DNA of 64,000 nucleotides from Flavobacterium saccharophilum (GTDB lineage Bacteria > Bacteroidota > Bacteroidia > Flavobacteriales > Flavobacteriaceae), in NCBI RefSeq assembly GCF_900142735.1, contig NZ_FRBY01000003.1, positions 248,001-312,000 on the forward strand. Reading direction: 5' to 3'. The notes beneath the pieces were generated by a model, which was not told the origin of the DNA, made no database searches, and worked only from the letters and a program-made list of their open reading frames with translations. Below, in pieces: positions 22,692 through 31,828 of the stretch (position 1 is its first letter; the number at the start of each line of letters is the position of its first letter). The position numbers and the translations under genes were made by a program.

Positions 22692-25600
22692 ATGAAAAAA
22701 AATTTAAAAATATACTCAATACTATTTCTCCTGCTTCTAACGGCAGGAGTTAATGCTCAAAATACGACGCCGCTAATACAGTCAAAACTAGATGGAACTA
22801 TTGTTGATGACGTTACAAATCAACCTATTATTGGAGCTTCGGTTGTTATTAAAGGAACAACTCACGGGGTACAAACCGATGCAGAAGGAAAATTTTATTT
22901 TCAAACCGGTCAGAAATTACCTTATACTCTAATTATAAGCTACATTGGATATAAAAAAACCGAAGTTATTGTTGATAAAAATCCAGTAACGATCGGTATA
23001 AAAGAAGAACGCCAAGAACTAGATGAATTAGTAGTTGTTGGATACGGTTCTCAAAAGCGAAAAGACATTACGGGTTCTGTAGCTTCGGTTCCAAAAGCAA
23101 ATCTTTCACAGGTTACCTCATCGGCAGATAATTTATTACGTGGTGCAATTCCGGGAGTGGTAGTTACACAAAGTTCCGGTCGTCCAGGAGCATCTTCGAG
23201 TGTGCGTATTCGAGGAGGAAATTCCATTACCGCTGGTAATGAACCCCTTTATGTTTTGGATGGAATTTTAATTTACAATGACAATAACAACAGTACTGCA
23301 GGTGTAGCTAATGCCGGAGCAACTGTCAATGTATTATCAACCATTAATCCTTCGGATATTGAATCGATTGAGGTCTTAAAAGATGCTTCTGCAACAGCTA
23401 TTTATGGATCAAGAGGGGCTAATGGAGTTGTAATTATTACAACCAAAAAAGGAACAAAAGGTCAGGATAATATTTCATATCAGGGTTATTTCGGATTCCA
23501 AAACGTTTCTAAAAAATTGCATGTAATGAACGCCAGCCAATGGGCAAGTCTGCGTAATGACGTTCAGGCAAGTATTGGTCAGGCACCTTCATTTTCAGCA
23601 GATCAAATAGAAGCTTTTAAAACGTCAGGAAGTTATGACTGGCAGGATGCTATTTTTAGAACGGCTGCTCCGGTTCAAAATCATCAATTATCTTTTTCAG
23701 GTGGAGACGAAAAATCACGATATGCCGTTTCTGCAGGTTATTTTCAACAAGAAGGAATTGTAATTGCTTCAGATTTTAAAAGAATTTCACTTCGTGCCAA
23801 CTACGAAAGAAATTATTCGCAGAACTTTAAATTTGGTGTAAATACTAACTATAGCAACTCGGTATCAAATGGTATTGGAACAAACGGTGGTTCTTCTGCC
23901 GGCAGACAACCCAACCCATTAGTAGTTGCTTTATATCAACCTCCGGTAGTTCCAATTAGAAATCCTGATGGGAGTTACAACTTAACTAATAACCCTTACG
24001 CAACAGCTATAAATGGTATTGTTCCTAATCCAATTAATGATTTGGAAAATACTACTAACGAAACTAAAATCAATAGAATTTTAGCGAGTTTATTTGGCGA
24101 ATATAAGATCACCAAAAAACTTACTGCAAAAGTGGCTGTCAGCGGGGACATCCTTGATACTAAACAAAACTATTACGCGCCATCAACAACCACTACAGGA
24201 GCCGGAACAAAAGGTTTAGGTTCTGTTGGAGATCGATTAGTGAGTTCAGTTCTGAATGAAAATACACTAAACTACAATACTAATTTTGGCGAAAATCATA
24301 AGTTCTCCGCTTTAGCTGGATACACGCTTCAATATACAGAAGGTGAAGTAGTAAATGCGGGTGCAAACACTTTTGTAAACGATGCCAATACGTATAATGC
24401 TTTACAAGATGGAGTTCCGGTAAAACCTTATACAGATGCCTTTGAAAGTGTATTAAAATCATGGCTGGCGAGAGTAAATTATTCTTATAAAGGAAAATAC
24501 AACTTCACGCTTTCCGGACGTGCAGATGGTTCATCAAGATTTGGATCAGAATCACTTTGGGGTTACTTTCCATCTGCCGGATTTTCATGGAATATTACAG
24601 ATGAAGAATTTGCCAATAACATAAAAGGCGTAACCGAAGCCAAACTGAGAGTAACAGCAGGAACAACAGGAAACCAGGAAATTGGAAATTATCTTTCGCT
24701 TGCTCAAATGGGTTCTGTTAACTATGCATTTGGAGGAACTTTATATACAGGTCTAGCTCCTACCCGATTAGCAAATCCTGATTTGAAATGGGAAAAAACA
24801 AACCAATACAATATCGGTTTAGACTTATCATTATTAGATAGAAAAATCAATTTTGTTTTTGATGTTTATTACAAAAAAACAAACGATTTACTAATAAGCG
24901 TGCCAATTCCGTTGACTTCAGGTTATGCAAGTGTGCTACAGAATATTGGGGGAGTTGAAAATAAAGGTCTTGAAATTGGTTTGATTACTGAAAACATCAA
25001 AACAGATAATTTCTCATGGAATTCTAATTTCGTTTTCTCAACTAACAAAAACAAAGTAGTAGCTATTGGAAATGGTGTTGATCAATTCTTCCCGGTTGTT
25101 CCAAATGGTTCATTATTGCAACAACAACCTGTAACGGTAAAAGTAGGTTTGCCTTTAGGTACTTTTTGGGGATACAAAACAAATGGAATTTTCCAAACTC
25201 AGGAAGAAGTTAACACGCAGCCTAAAATCAACAGTTTGGCCAATACAAAAGTTGGGGATAGAAAATATATTGATGCTAACGGCGATGGTGTAATTACTGC
25301 ACTTGACAAAGGTAATCTTGGAACCTCTCAACCAAAATTTGTTGGAAGTTTCAGCAACACAATTTCGTACCAAGATTTTGATCTGAATTTCTCTTTCCAA
25401 GGCGCTTACGGTGGAAAAATATTCAATGCACTGAATCAACAATTAGAGATTTCGACTCTTGGAACAAATGCCAATGTTACCCTTGAAGATCGCTGGACAC
25501 CAACAAATCCAAGTAATGAAATTCCAAGAGCAACAAGCTCTCCTTTAGGAATCGTTTCAGAGCGTTACGTAGAAGATGCTTCTTTCTTAAGACTAAAACT

Positions 25601-25823
25601 AATTACTTTAGGTTATACACTACCTAAGAGCATTTCAACAAGATTAAAAGCAAAGAGTATTAAATTCTACGTATCGGCAGAAAACTTAATTACATGGACA
25701 AAATACACTGGTTATGATCCAGAGGTAAGTTCATACGAACAAAACAACTTATATCCGGGAATTGACTTTGGTTCTTATCCAAACTCTAAAACATTCATTT
25801 CGGGCCTGAACATAACTTTCTAA
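22692..25823 (+). CDS. SusC/RagA-family TonB-dependent outer-membrane transporter
   Basis: This 1043-residue protein has a signal peptide (cleavage near GVNAQ), an N-terminal carboxypeptidase-like beta domain (GTIVDDVTNQPIIGASVVIK), a plug domain preceded by ELDELVVVGYGSQKRKDITG, and a long barrel that ends in FISGLNITF. SusC proteins import bulky ligands with a SusD lipoprotein lid, here encoded 17 bases downstream. Sulfatases lie in the same direction, so a sulfated ligand is likely. The ATG at 22692 is chosen because the signal peptide begins there, although the frame is open from a GTG at 22635. No TonB box peptide is sharply defined. Confidence 0.93.
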   Translation: MKKNLKIYSILFLLLLTAGVNAQNTTPLIQSKLDGTIVDDVTNQPIIGASVVIKGTTHGVQTDAEGKFYFQTGQKLPYTLIISYIGYKKTEVIVDKNPVTIGIKEERQELDELVVVGYGSQKRKDITGSVASVPKANLSQVTSSADNLLRGAIPGVVVTQSSGRPGASSSVRIRGGNSITAGNEPLYVLDGILIYNDNNNSTAGVANAGATVNVLSTINPSDIESIEVLKDASATAIYGSRGANGVVIITTKKGTKGQDNISYQGYFGFQNVSKKLHVMNASQWASLRNDVQASIGQAPSFSADQIEAFKTSGSYDWQDAIFRTAAPVQNHQLSFSGGDEKSRYAVSAGYFQQEGIVIASDFKRISLRANYERNYSQNFKFGVNTNYSNSVSNGIGTNGGSSAGRQPNPLVVALYQPPVVPIRNPDGSYNLTNNPYATAINGIVPNPINDLENTTNETKINRILASLFGEYKITKKLTAKVAVSGDILDTKQNYYAPSTTTTGAGTKGLGSVGDRLVSSVLNENTLNYNTNFGENHKFSALAGYTLQYTEGEVVNAGANTFVNDANTYNALQDGVPVKPYTDAFESVLKSWLARVNYSYKGKYNFTLSGRADGSSRFGSESLWGYFPSAGFSWNITDEEFANNIKGVTEAKLRVTAGTTGNQEIGNYLSLAQMGSVNYAFGGTLYTGLAPTRLANPDLKWEKTNQYNIGLDLSLLDRKINFVFDVYYKKTNDLLISVPIPLTSGYASVLQNIGGVENKGLEIGLITENIKTDNFSWNSNFVFSTNKNKVVAIGNGVDQFFPVVPNGSLLQQQPVTVKVGLPLGTFWGYKTNGIFQTQEEVNTQPKINSLANTKVGDRKYIDANGDGVITALDKGNLGTSQPKFVGSFSNTISYQDFDLNFSFQGAYGGKIFNALNQQLEISTLGTNANVTLEDRWTPTNPSNEIPRATSSPLGIVSERYVEDASFLRLKLITLGYTLPKSISTRLKAKSIKFYVSAENLITWTKYTGYDPEVSSYEQNNLYPGIDFGSYPNSKTFISGLNITF

Positions 25824-25839
25824 GTAAAAAAAATAAACG

Positions 25840-27312
25840 ATGAAAAAGATATTTATAACATTCATACTTAGTGCCGGACTATTTGTATCGTGCACAGATT
25901 TAGAGGTAGCACCAACCTCTTTTGTAACCGAAGATAATTACTTCAAAACACAAGACGATGCCGTTGCCAGTGTAAATGCGGTTTATGCTTCGTTAAGCCT
26001 TGATCCGGGAGAGCAAAGTTTATTCGGAAGAAATCTTTATTTCTTAACCGATATGGGATCTGATTATGCAGCTGCGGGAGTTTCTGCAACAAATCCACAG
26101 GTAAGAGCAATGAGCAGTTTAACACACGATGCCACTAATGACCGTGTTCAGGTGGCATGGCGTCAGATTTACGCCGGAATCAACAGGGCGAATGTATCTA
26201 TTGATAATATCCCTAAGGTTACTGGTACGGAAGCTGTTAAGACGAGATTGATTAATGAAGCTAAATTCATAAGAGGATTATTATACTTTCAGGCCGTTCG
26301 TATTTGGGGAGGTGTTCCAATTGTTTTGCACGAGCCAACTTCTATCGAATTGGAAAACTTAAAAACCAAGAGAGCTTCTGTTGAAGAAGTTTATACTCAA
26401 ATTATATCCGATTTAAAAGATGCTGAAAGTTTGCCAGCAACTTATCCTGCAACTGATGCCGGACGCGCAACTTCCGGAGCTGCGAAAGCAATTTTAGCCA
26501 AAGTATATCTGACCAGAAAAGACTGGCCAAATGCGATTGCAAAATCAAGAGAAGTAATTAATGGCGGATACGGATATGCTCTTTTTGAAAGCTTTGGAGA
26601 CATTTTTAATAAAGCAAAAAAGAATGGTAAAGAACATATTTTTTCTGTTCAATTTGAAAAAAACCAAGCCGGAAACGGTTCAAGCGGAAGTACTTTTCAA
26701 TCTACAGCTTTTACAGGATTTACAGCAACAGAACCGGCTGATATTATCTCGGATGTAGCCTTGTTTTATGATATTTATGCCCCTGAAGATACAAGAAGAG
26801 ATGTAAGTTATGCCAAACAATTGCTAAATCCGGCAACAGGAACGTTGTATACTTTTCCGAAGCCAATCTTCAAAAAGTATTTGGATTTAACCAATTTAGC
26901 AACTCCAGGGAATGTAGCAATCAATTTTCCCCTTATTCGCTATGCAGATATTCTATTGTCTTTAGCGGAAGCGATAAACGAACAAGGAGCGCCAACACCC
27001 GAAGCTTATGAATTGATTAATCAGGTTAGAAGAAGAGCTTACGGAAAAGATATTAATACGCCAGATCCAACGGTAGATTTAGTTGGATTAACGCAAACCT
27101 CTTTTAGAGCTGCTATTCAGGAAGAGCGCAAAAAAGAATTTGTTCAGGAAGGACAAAGATGGTTCGATTTAGTGCGTTGGGGAACTTTAGTTACGGAAGT
27201 AAAAAAAGTAACCGCTAAAAACTCGGTTTCTGAAAGAAATAATCTGTATCCGATTCCGCAAAGCGAAAGAAGCATCAATCCAGATGGTTTACCACAAAAC
27301 CCTGGTTATTAA
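25840..27312 (+). CDS. SusD/RagB-family outer-membrane lipoprotein
   Basis: This 490-residue protein has a lipobox (LFVSC, Cys18) and the SusD pattern: an N-terminal helical repeat with DDAVASVNAVYASL, AEAKFIRGLLYFQAVRIWGG-like motifs and the C-terminal ERKKEFVQEGQRWFDLVRWG with NPGY at the end. It is the surface lid that captures ligand and passes it to the SusC channel encoded just upstream. The ligand is not evident from sequence; sulfatase genes downstream suggest a sulfate ester. Confidence 0.93.
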   Translation: MKKIFITFILSAGLFVSCTDLEVAPTSFVTEDNYFKTQDDAVASVNAVYASLSLDPGEQSLFGRNLYFLTDMGSDYAAAGVSATNPQVRAMSSLTHDATNDRVQVAWRQIYAGINRANVSIDNIPKVTGTEAVKTRLINEAKFIRGLLYFQAVRIWGGVPIVLHEPTSIELENLKTKRASVEEVYTQIISDLKDAESLPATYPATDAGRATSGAAKAILAKVYLTRKDWPNAIAKSREVINGGYGYALFESFGDIFNKAKKNGKEHIFSVQFEKNQAGNGSSGSTFQSTAFTGFTATEPADIISDVALFYDIYAPEDTRRDVSYAKQLLNPATGTLYTFPKPIFKKYLDLTNLATPGNVAINFPLIRYADILLSLAEAINEQGAPTPEAYELINQVRRRAYGKDINTPDPTVDLVGLTQTSFRAAIQEERKKEFVQEGQRWFDLVRWGTLVTEVKKVTAKNSVSERNNLYPIPQSERSINPDGLPQNPGY

Positions 27313-27340
27313 AAATTAACCACAGTTAAAACTATAAATT

Positions 27341-29266
27341 ATGAAAGAATTTAAAAATAACATTTCAATCAAAAGTACTAAAAAAGGACTTTTGCTTACT
27401 GCATTGCTGGCAGTACAATTTGGTTTTGCCCAAACAGCGCCAGAAGAATTTAAAGGTGTAATCGGAAAAACTTTAGCCGATTCTAAAGAATATTGGCCAG
27501 AGCCGGTAAAAGCGCCAAAAGGTGCTCCGAATGTCATATGGATTTTATTGGATGATGTTGGATTTGGAGCTTCAACTGCTTTTGGAGGTCTGATTCAGAC
27601 TCCTACTTTTGATCAGTTAGCCAATAATGGTTTACGTTATACTAACTTCCACACTACCGCAATTTGTGCTCCTACCCGTGCAGCATTATTGACCGGAAGA
27701 AATTCAGGAAGAGTGCATGTAAGTGGTTTCTCGCACACAATTTTATCAGCCGGTTTTCCTGGTTGGGATGGTAGAATTCCTGAAGACAAAGGAACGATTG
27801 CTGAGATTTTACAAGAAAACGGTTATAACACATTTGCTGTTGGTAAATACGGTGTAACTCCAGACGAAGAAGCAACAGATGCAGGACCATTTGACAGATG
27901 GCCAACCGGAAAAGGTTTTGATCATTTCTACGGATTCTTAGGTTCTCAAACAGATCAATACAATCCGGATTTAGTGGAGGATCAGACTCACGTTAAACCA
28001 GACGGGCGTCACTTAAATGAATTGATTACCGACAAAGCAATTAGTTATATTAAGACTCAGCAAAAAGCGGCACCTGGAAAACCTTTCTTTTTATACTACG
28101 CACCCGGAGCTGCTCATGCACCGCATCAGGTGGCCACAAAATGGAGCGATCCTTATAAAGGCAAATTTGATAAGGGATGGGATGCTTATCGCGAAGAAGT
28201 TATTGCAAACCAAAAGAAATTAGGCGTAATCCCTTCCAATGCAGTTCTTCCAGAGCGTAATCCGTTGATTACAGACTGGAAAAAACTATCTCCGGATCAA
28301 AAGAAAGTCTATGCTCGTTTCATGGAAGTTTATGCAGGATTTCTGACCTATACTGATTATGAAGTGGGAAGAGTCGTTAATTATCTAAAAGAAACCAATC
28401 AATTAGACAACACCGTAATTTTTGTGGCTATTGGTGATAATGGAGCCAGTAAAGAAGGAACCACAGAAGGCACAATCAATCAAAGTTTGTTTTCGCAAGG
28501 AACATCTGATGAAGAAAACCTGAAGAAAAACTTAGCTAATATTGACGAAATTGGTACAGCAAAAGGTTTAAACACCAATTTTCCCTTAGGATGGGCACAG
28601 GCAACCAATGTTCCATTCAAAAACTGGAAACAAGATGCTCAATCTGAAGGTGGAACTCATAATCCGCTGATTGTTTATTATCCAAACGGAATTAAAGAAA
28701 AAGGCGGTATCAGAAATCAATACAGCCACGTAACCGATTTGCTTCCAACAACTCTTGATATTACAGGAATAAAAGCTCCTGAATATATCAAAAACGTGAA
28801 ACAGGATATTATTCAGGGTTCTTCTTTTTATGCTTCTTTGGATAATGCTAAAGCAGAATCATTGCACAAAGTCCAGTACTATTACATTTTTGGAAACAGA
28901 GCGATTTACAAAGATGGCTGGAAAGCCGGAGCAGCACATTTACCAGATTCGTTTGCGGTTAAAAAGTCTTTTGGGAAAAATGAAAAACCAGCGCCAAGCA
29001 ATTTTGATACAGATGTTTGGGAATTGTATAATCTAAATGAAGATTTTAATGAACGTAACAATCTGGCACAAAAATATCCAGAAAAATTAGCTGAGCTTAA
29101 AAAGTTGTTTGATGAACAGGCCAAAGAAAATAACGTTTATCCGCTAATTGACTGGCAAGATGTATACAACAGAAGAATACACAATACAGGTGCCGATAAA
29201 GGTAAAACAGTTCAGGATTTAATTAAACAAGCGACTAAACCTGGAAGCGCAGGAAGTTCTAATTAA
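27341..29266 (+). CDS. Secreted arylsulfatase-type sulfatase
   Basis: This 641-residue enzyme has a signal peptide (cleavage near FGFAQ) and the sulfatase motif C-A-P-T-R with Cys109 as the residue converted to formylglycine. That conversion requires a maturase not seen in the window. Metal ligands Asp71-Asp72 (WILLDDVGFG) and GDNGASKEG are present. It should release sulfate from an ester in the periplasm. The sequence is of the large alkyl/arylsulfatase type, and the exact substrate is unknown. It follows SusD by 28 bases. Confidence 0.9.
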   Translation: MKEFKNNISIKSTKKGLLLTALLAVQFGFAQTAPEEFKGVIGKTLADSKEYWPEPVKAPKGAPNVIWILLDDVGFGASTAFGGLIQTPTFDQLANNGLRYTNFHTTAICAPTRAALLTGRNSGRVHVSGFSHTILSAGFPGWDGRIPEDKGTIAEILQENGYNTFAVGKYGVTPDEEATDAGPFDRWPTGKGFDHFYGFLGSQTDQYNPDLVEDQTHVKPDGRHLNELITDKAISYIKTQQKAAPGKPFFLYYAPGAAHAPHQVATKWSDPYKGKFDKGWDAYREEVIANQKKLGVIPSNAVLPERNPLITDWKKLSPDQKKVYARFMEVYAGFLTYTDYEVGRVVNYLKETNQLDNTVIFVAIGDNGASKEGTTEGTINQSLFSQGTSDEENLKKNLANIDEIGTAKGLNTNFPLGWAQATNVPFKNWKQDAQSEGGTHNPLIVYYPNGIKEKGGIRNQYSHVTDLLPTTLDITGIKAPEYIKNVKQDIIQGSSFYASLDNAKAESLHKVQYYYIFGNRAIYKDGWKAGAAHLPDSFAVKKSFGKNEKPAPSNFDTDVWELYNLNEDFNERNNLAQKYPEKLAELKKLFDEQAKENNVYPLIDWQDVYNRRIHNTGADKGKTVQDLIKQATKPGSAGSSN

Positions 29267-29272
29267 TAAAAT

Positions 29273-29308
29273 TTTATCCTGCAAGTCTATAAAAACTTGC
29301 AGGGTAAA
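29273..29308 (+). terminator. Hairpin after the first sulfatase gene
   Basis: TTTATCCTGCAAGT (29273-29286) pairs with ACTTGCAGGGTAAA (29295-29308) with one G-T wobble. No long T-run follows, so it may be a weak terminator or protect the upstream message. Confidence 0.5.
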
Positions 29309-29513
29309 TTCAATTTGCAAAAAATAAAGAGCGCAAAAATAGAATTAGAACAACTTATATAACAAAATCTTACAAAATAATTAAATTTAACTCTACTAAT
29401 TAGATAGAATTAATAGTTTTATTTTTTATTTTTACACCAACAATCTAGTGGTGGATTTTAAAAACAGGTTTTAAACGATTTTATAAAGCATTTAGCAATA
29501 AAAAAAAAAGGCA

Positions 29514-29633
29514 ATGAAACGAGTAGACTATGAAATTATAGGAAAAAAAATCATCGTGGGAGCGATCGTTTTTTTAGTTCCGCTAGTCATATTGGCGGGA
29601 GGTTTAGCATTAATTAATCAATTTTTAAAATAA
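29514..29633 (+). CDS. 39-residue single-membrane-span protein
   Basis: ATG 29514 opens a frame encoding MKRVDYEIIGKK followed by a hydrophobic helix (VGAIVFLVPLVILAGGLALI) and a short Lys-ended tail. Stop at 29631-29633, six bases before the next gene. The tight spacing, good membrane-helix composition and clear A/G-rich upstream stretch support translation. It may assist the membrane hydroxylase encoded directly downstream. I know no family for it. Confidence 0.6.
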   Translation: MKRVDYEIIGKKIIVGAIVFLVPLVILAGGLALINQFLK

Positions 29634-29639
29634 GAAATC

Positions 29640-30701
29640 ATGGCAATAGTTCAAAAAGAAAAACTAACAAGAGATTTAAGTATTAGTCTTTTAATCTACA
29701 GTTTGCCTGTACTGGCAATTTTCCTTTATTTCAAATTAACGAATGGTCTTGTAGCAGAATCGCATATTACCTTGCCATCGTATTTAGAATTTATACAACC
29801 GGCTTTCCAGAATATCCGCACCTGGGGATTAACTGTTTTTATGCTGGTTTTGGGGGCAGTAGAATTTACTGCAGGTTTATACGATGACGAATGGACAGGA
29901 CAGGAACGTAAAGTAGATATCATTTGTTTCTTAGCGCCAAAATTGCTTTTACCACCGGTAATTGCTTTTTTTAGCTTGACTGCTTTACCCTATTTAATTC
30001 CGAACTTGGCTAATTCACTTTCATGGGTTCCTTTTTGGGGCGGATTTTTCCTGATTGCAATTGCTGATGATTTAACGCAATACTGGTACCATAGATTGCA
30101 TCATCAGGTTCCGTTTTTATGGCGTTTTCATAGAACGCATCACTCTGCTCCATATATGGGAATGGCGATGGCTTCAAGACAAAACTTTATTTACACGCTT
30201 TTCTTCTCTCAAATATATTTGACTGCCACTTTAACGTATTTAGGTTTAGGATTACCTGCCCTATTTGTTTTGGTTATCAAAAGCATCATTACTTTGGGAG
30301 CGCACTCAAGTCTTAAATGGGATAAACCGTTTTATAAATACAGAGCATTACACCCTATTGCATGGGTTTTAGAGCGCTTGATTTCAACTCCGGCAACACA
30401 TCACGCACATCATGCTGATACAAGTGGAGACGGTGTTGGACACTTTAAAGGAAATTTCGGTAATATGTTTTTCATTTGGGATGTGATTTTCGGAACGGGT
30501 TTAATCACTCGTAAATACCCAGAATCATACGGAACAAAATCATATAAACAAGAAGAATGGTACGCACAGTTTTTGTGGCCAATATTCAAATCTAAAAAAG
30601 AAGGAAGCCCACTTGCTGAAGGTGTAGTTGCATTTCCATTAAAAGCCAAACCAGAAAACGTTACGCCAAGTCCGGTTTATTACGAACAGGTTCAGTCTTA
30701 A
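29640..30701 (+). CDS. Sterol desaturase/fatty acid hydroxylase superfamily protein
   Basis: This 353-residue membrane protein has several spans and the His-rich motifs of the di-iron hydroxylase family: YHRLHHQ, HRTHHS and HHAHHAD. Members insert hydroxyl groups or double bonds into lipids. The gene lies between the sulfatase and rhodanese genes, so it may act on a lipid with a sulfur group or on the organic part of a sulfated substrate. That link is inferred from position only. A 39-residue membrane peptide gene lies six bases upstream. Confidence 0.88.
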   Translation: MAIVQKEKLTRDLSISLLIYSLPVLAIFLYFKLTNGLVAESHITLPSYLEFIQPAFQNIRTWGLTVFMLVLGAVEFTAGLYDDEWTGQERKVDIICFLAPKLLLPPVIAFFSLTALPYLIPNLANSLSWVPFWGGFFLIAIADDLTQYWYHRLHHQVPFLWRFHRTHHSAPYMGMAMASRQNFIYTLFFSQIYLTATLTYLGLGLPALFVLVIKSIITLGAHSSLKWDKPFYKYRALHPIAWVLERLISTPATHHAHHADTSGDGVGHFKGNFGNMFFIWDVIFGTGLITRKYPESYGTKSYKQEEWYAQFLWPIFKSKKEGSPLAEGVVAFPLKAKPENVTPSPVYYEQVQS

Positions 30702-30806
30702 AAACTAAAATTAGTTTTCTAAAATTAAATGTAGCAGTGTAATCAAAATTAAACTTTGAAAGCACTGCTAATTTTTATTGCCCCGGAAAATTCTAAATCT
30801 CAAATC

Positions 30807-31526
30807 ATGACAAACAAAATATTCAAAAGTAGTTTTACAGTCTTATTTTTTCTTTTTACCACAAGTGGTTTTTCGCAAGATAAAAGCTCCAGTAGTATTG
30901 TATTACTGGATGCCTTTTATGCGAAAATTAAAAGTCAAAAAAATCCGCAAATAATTGATGCCAGAGGAACTGATGAATTTGCACTAAACCATATTGAAGG
31001 CGCTGTAAACTTCAATCTTAAATCAGAAGACTACGAAAAACAGATTGCGATTTTAAACCCAGCACAACCTGTATTTATTTATTCGATCGCTGCTTACAGA
31101 AGCGGAATTTTATCAACCGAATTAATAAAAAGAGGCTTTTCTGAAGTGTATATTTTAGAAGGCGGAATTGCCAGCTGGATTGGTGGCGGAAAACCTTTTT
31201 ACACCAATTTAAAAAGCAGACTAACATTACCGGAGTACAAAAAAATCATTGCCGATAATAATTATGTTTTGGTAGACATTGGTTCAAAATATTGCGCAAC
31301 GTGCAGAACAGTAAAACCAATTTTAGAGAATCTTAGAACACAATATGGCGAGAAACTGAAAATTGTTCAAATTGAACTGGAAGAAAGTCCACAGGTTATA
31401 GCAGACTTAAAAACGGTAAAAGTCTTCCCTACTTTGATCTTATATCAAAATGGAGAAATTGTTTTCAAAAAAGATGGTTTAGGAGATTTGCAAAATGATG
31501 TTGATGTGGTATTGGCTTCAAAATAA
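30807..31526 (+). CDS. Rhodanese-like plus thioredoxin-like exported protein
   Basis: This 239-residue protein has a signal peptide (ending near GFSQ), a rhodanese-like domain (IIDARGTDEFALNHIEGAVNF) and a thioredoxin-like domain with CATC as the redox pair. In the rhodanese part the active-site loop reads IYSIAAYRSG, with Ser where the catalytic Cys normally sits, so sulfur transfer by that domain is unlikely. The thioredoxin part could still act on disulfides in the periplasm. The start at ATG 30807 gives the signal peptide; an in-frame TTG upstream does not. A role in sulfur handling is likely from context. Confidence 0.8.
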   Translation: MTNKIFKSSFTVLFFLFTTSGFSQDKSSSSIVLLDAFYAKIKSQKNPQIIDARGTDEFALNHIEGAVNFNLKSEDYEKQIAILNPAQPVFIYSIAAYRSGILSTELIKRGFSEVYILEGGIASWIGGGKPFYTNLKSRLTLPEYKKIIADNNYVLVDIGSKYCATCRTVKPILENLRTQYGEKLKIVQIELEESPQVIADLKTVKVFPTLILYQNGEIVFKKDGLGDLQNDVDVVLASK

Positions 31527-31582
31527 CAATAAAACTATGAGCTTAATTAAAAGAATTACATGCTTCTTTACAAAACTTGAAA

Positions 31583-31602
31583 AAAGGTTTAGTTAAACCT
31601 TT
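31583..31602 (+). terminator. Short palindromic hairpin
   Basis: AAAGGTTTA (31583-31591) and TAAACCTTT (31594-31602) are perfect inverted repeats with a two-base spacer. T-rich sequence follows. It lies downstream of the rhodanese-thioredoxin gene. Confidence 0.5.
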
Positions 31603-31663
31603 ATGCCTAATTTAACGCATTCCATAAACAAAAATACTTTGTCGGTTTAGCAGAAAAATGAAT

Positions 31664-31784
31664 AGCCTCCAGTTTTAACTGGAGGTGTAAAAATTTCATA
31701 GTGTAGTGGCTTTAGCCAAAAATTTTATTCGGCTAAAGCCAATTTAACTCACAAACTATTTACCTCCAGCTAAAGCAGGAGGCA
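31664..31784. repeat. Triple-hairpin REP-like element
   Basis: Three hairpins lie in a row: CCTCCAGTTTTAACTGGAGG (31667-31686), TGGCTTTAGCC paired with GGCTAAAGCCA (about 31707-31741), and CCTCCAGCTAAAGCAGGAGG (31763-31782). The outer two share the CCTCC/GGAGG words. Order and symmetry resemble mobile REP/BIME elements. It lies between the rhodanese and YeiH genes; the 302-base gap holds nothing else apart from the hairpin at 31583. Confidence 0.8.
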
Positions 31785-31828
31785 ATTCAAAATAAAATTT
31801 AATCTGTTTAGATTAATTCAAACAAAAT

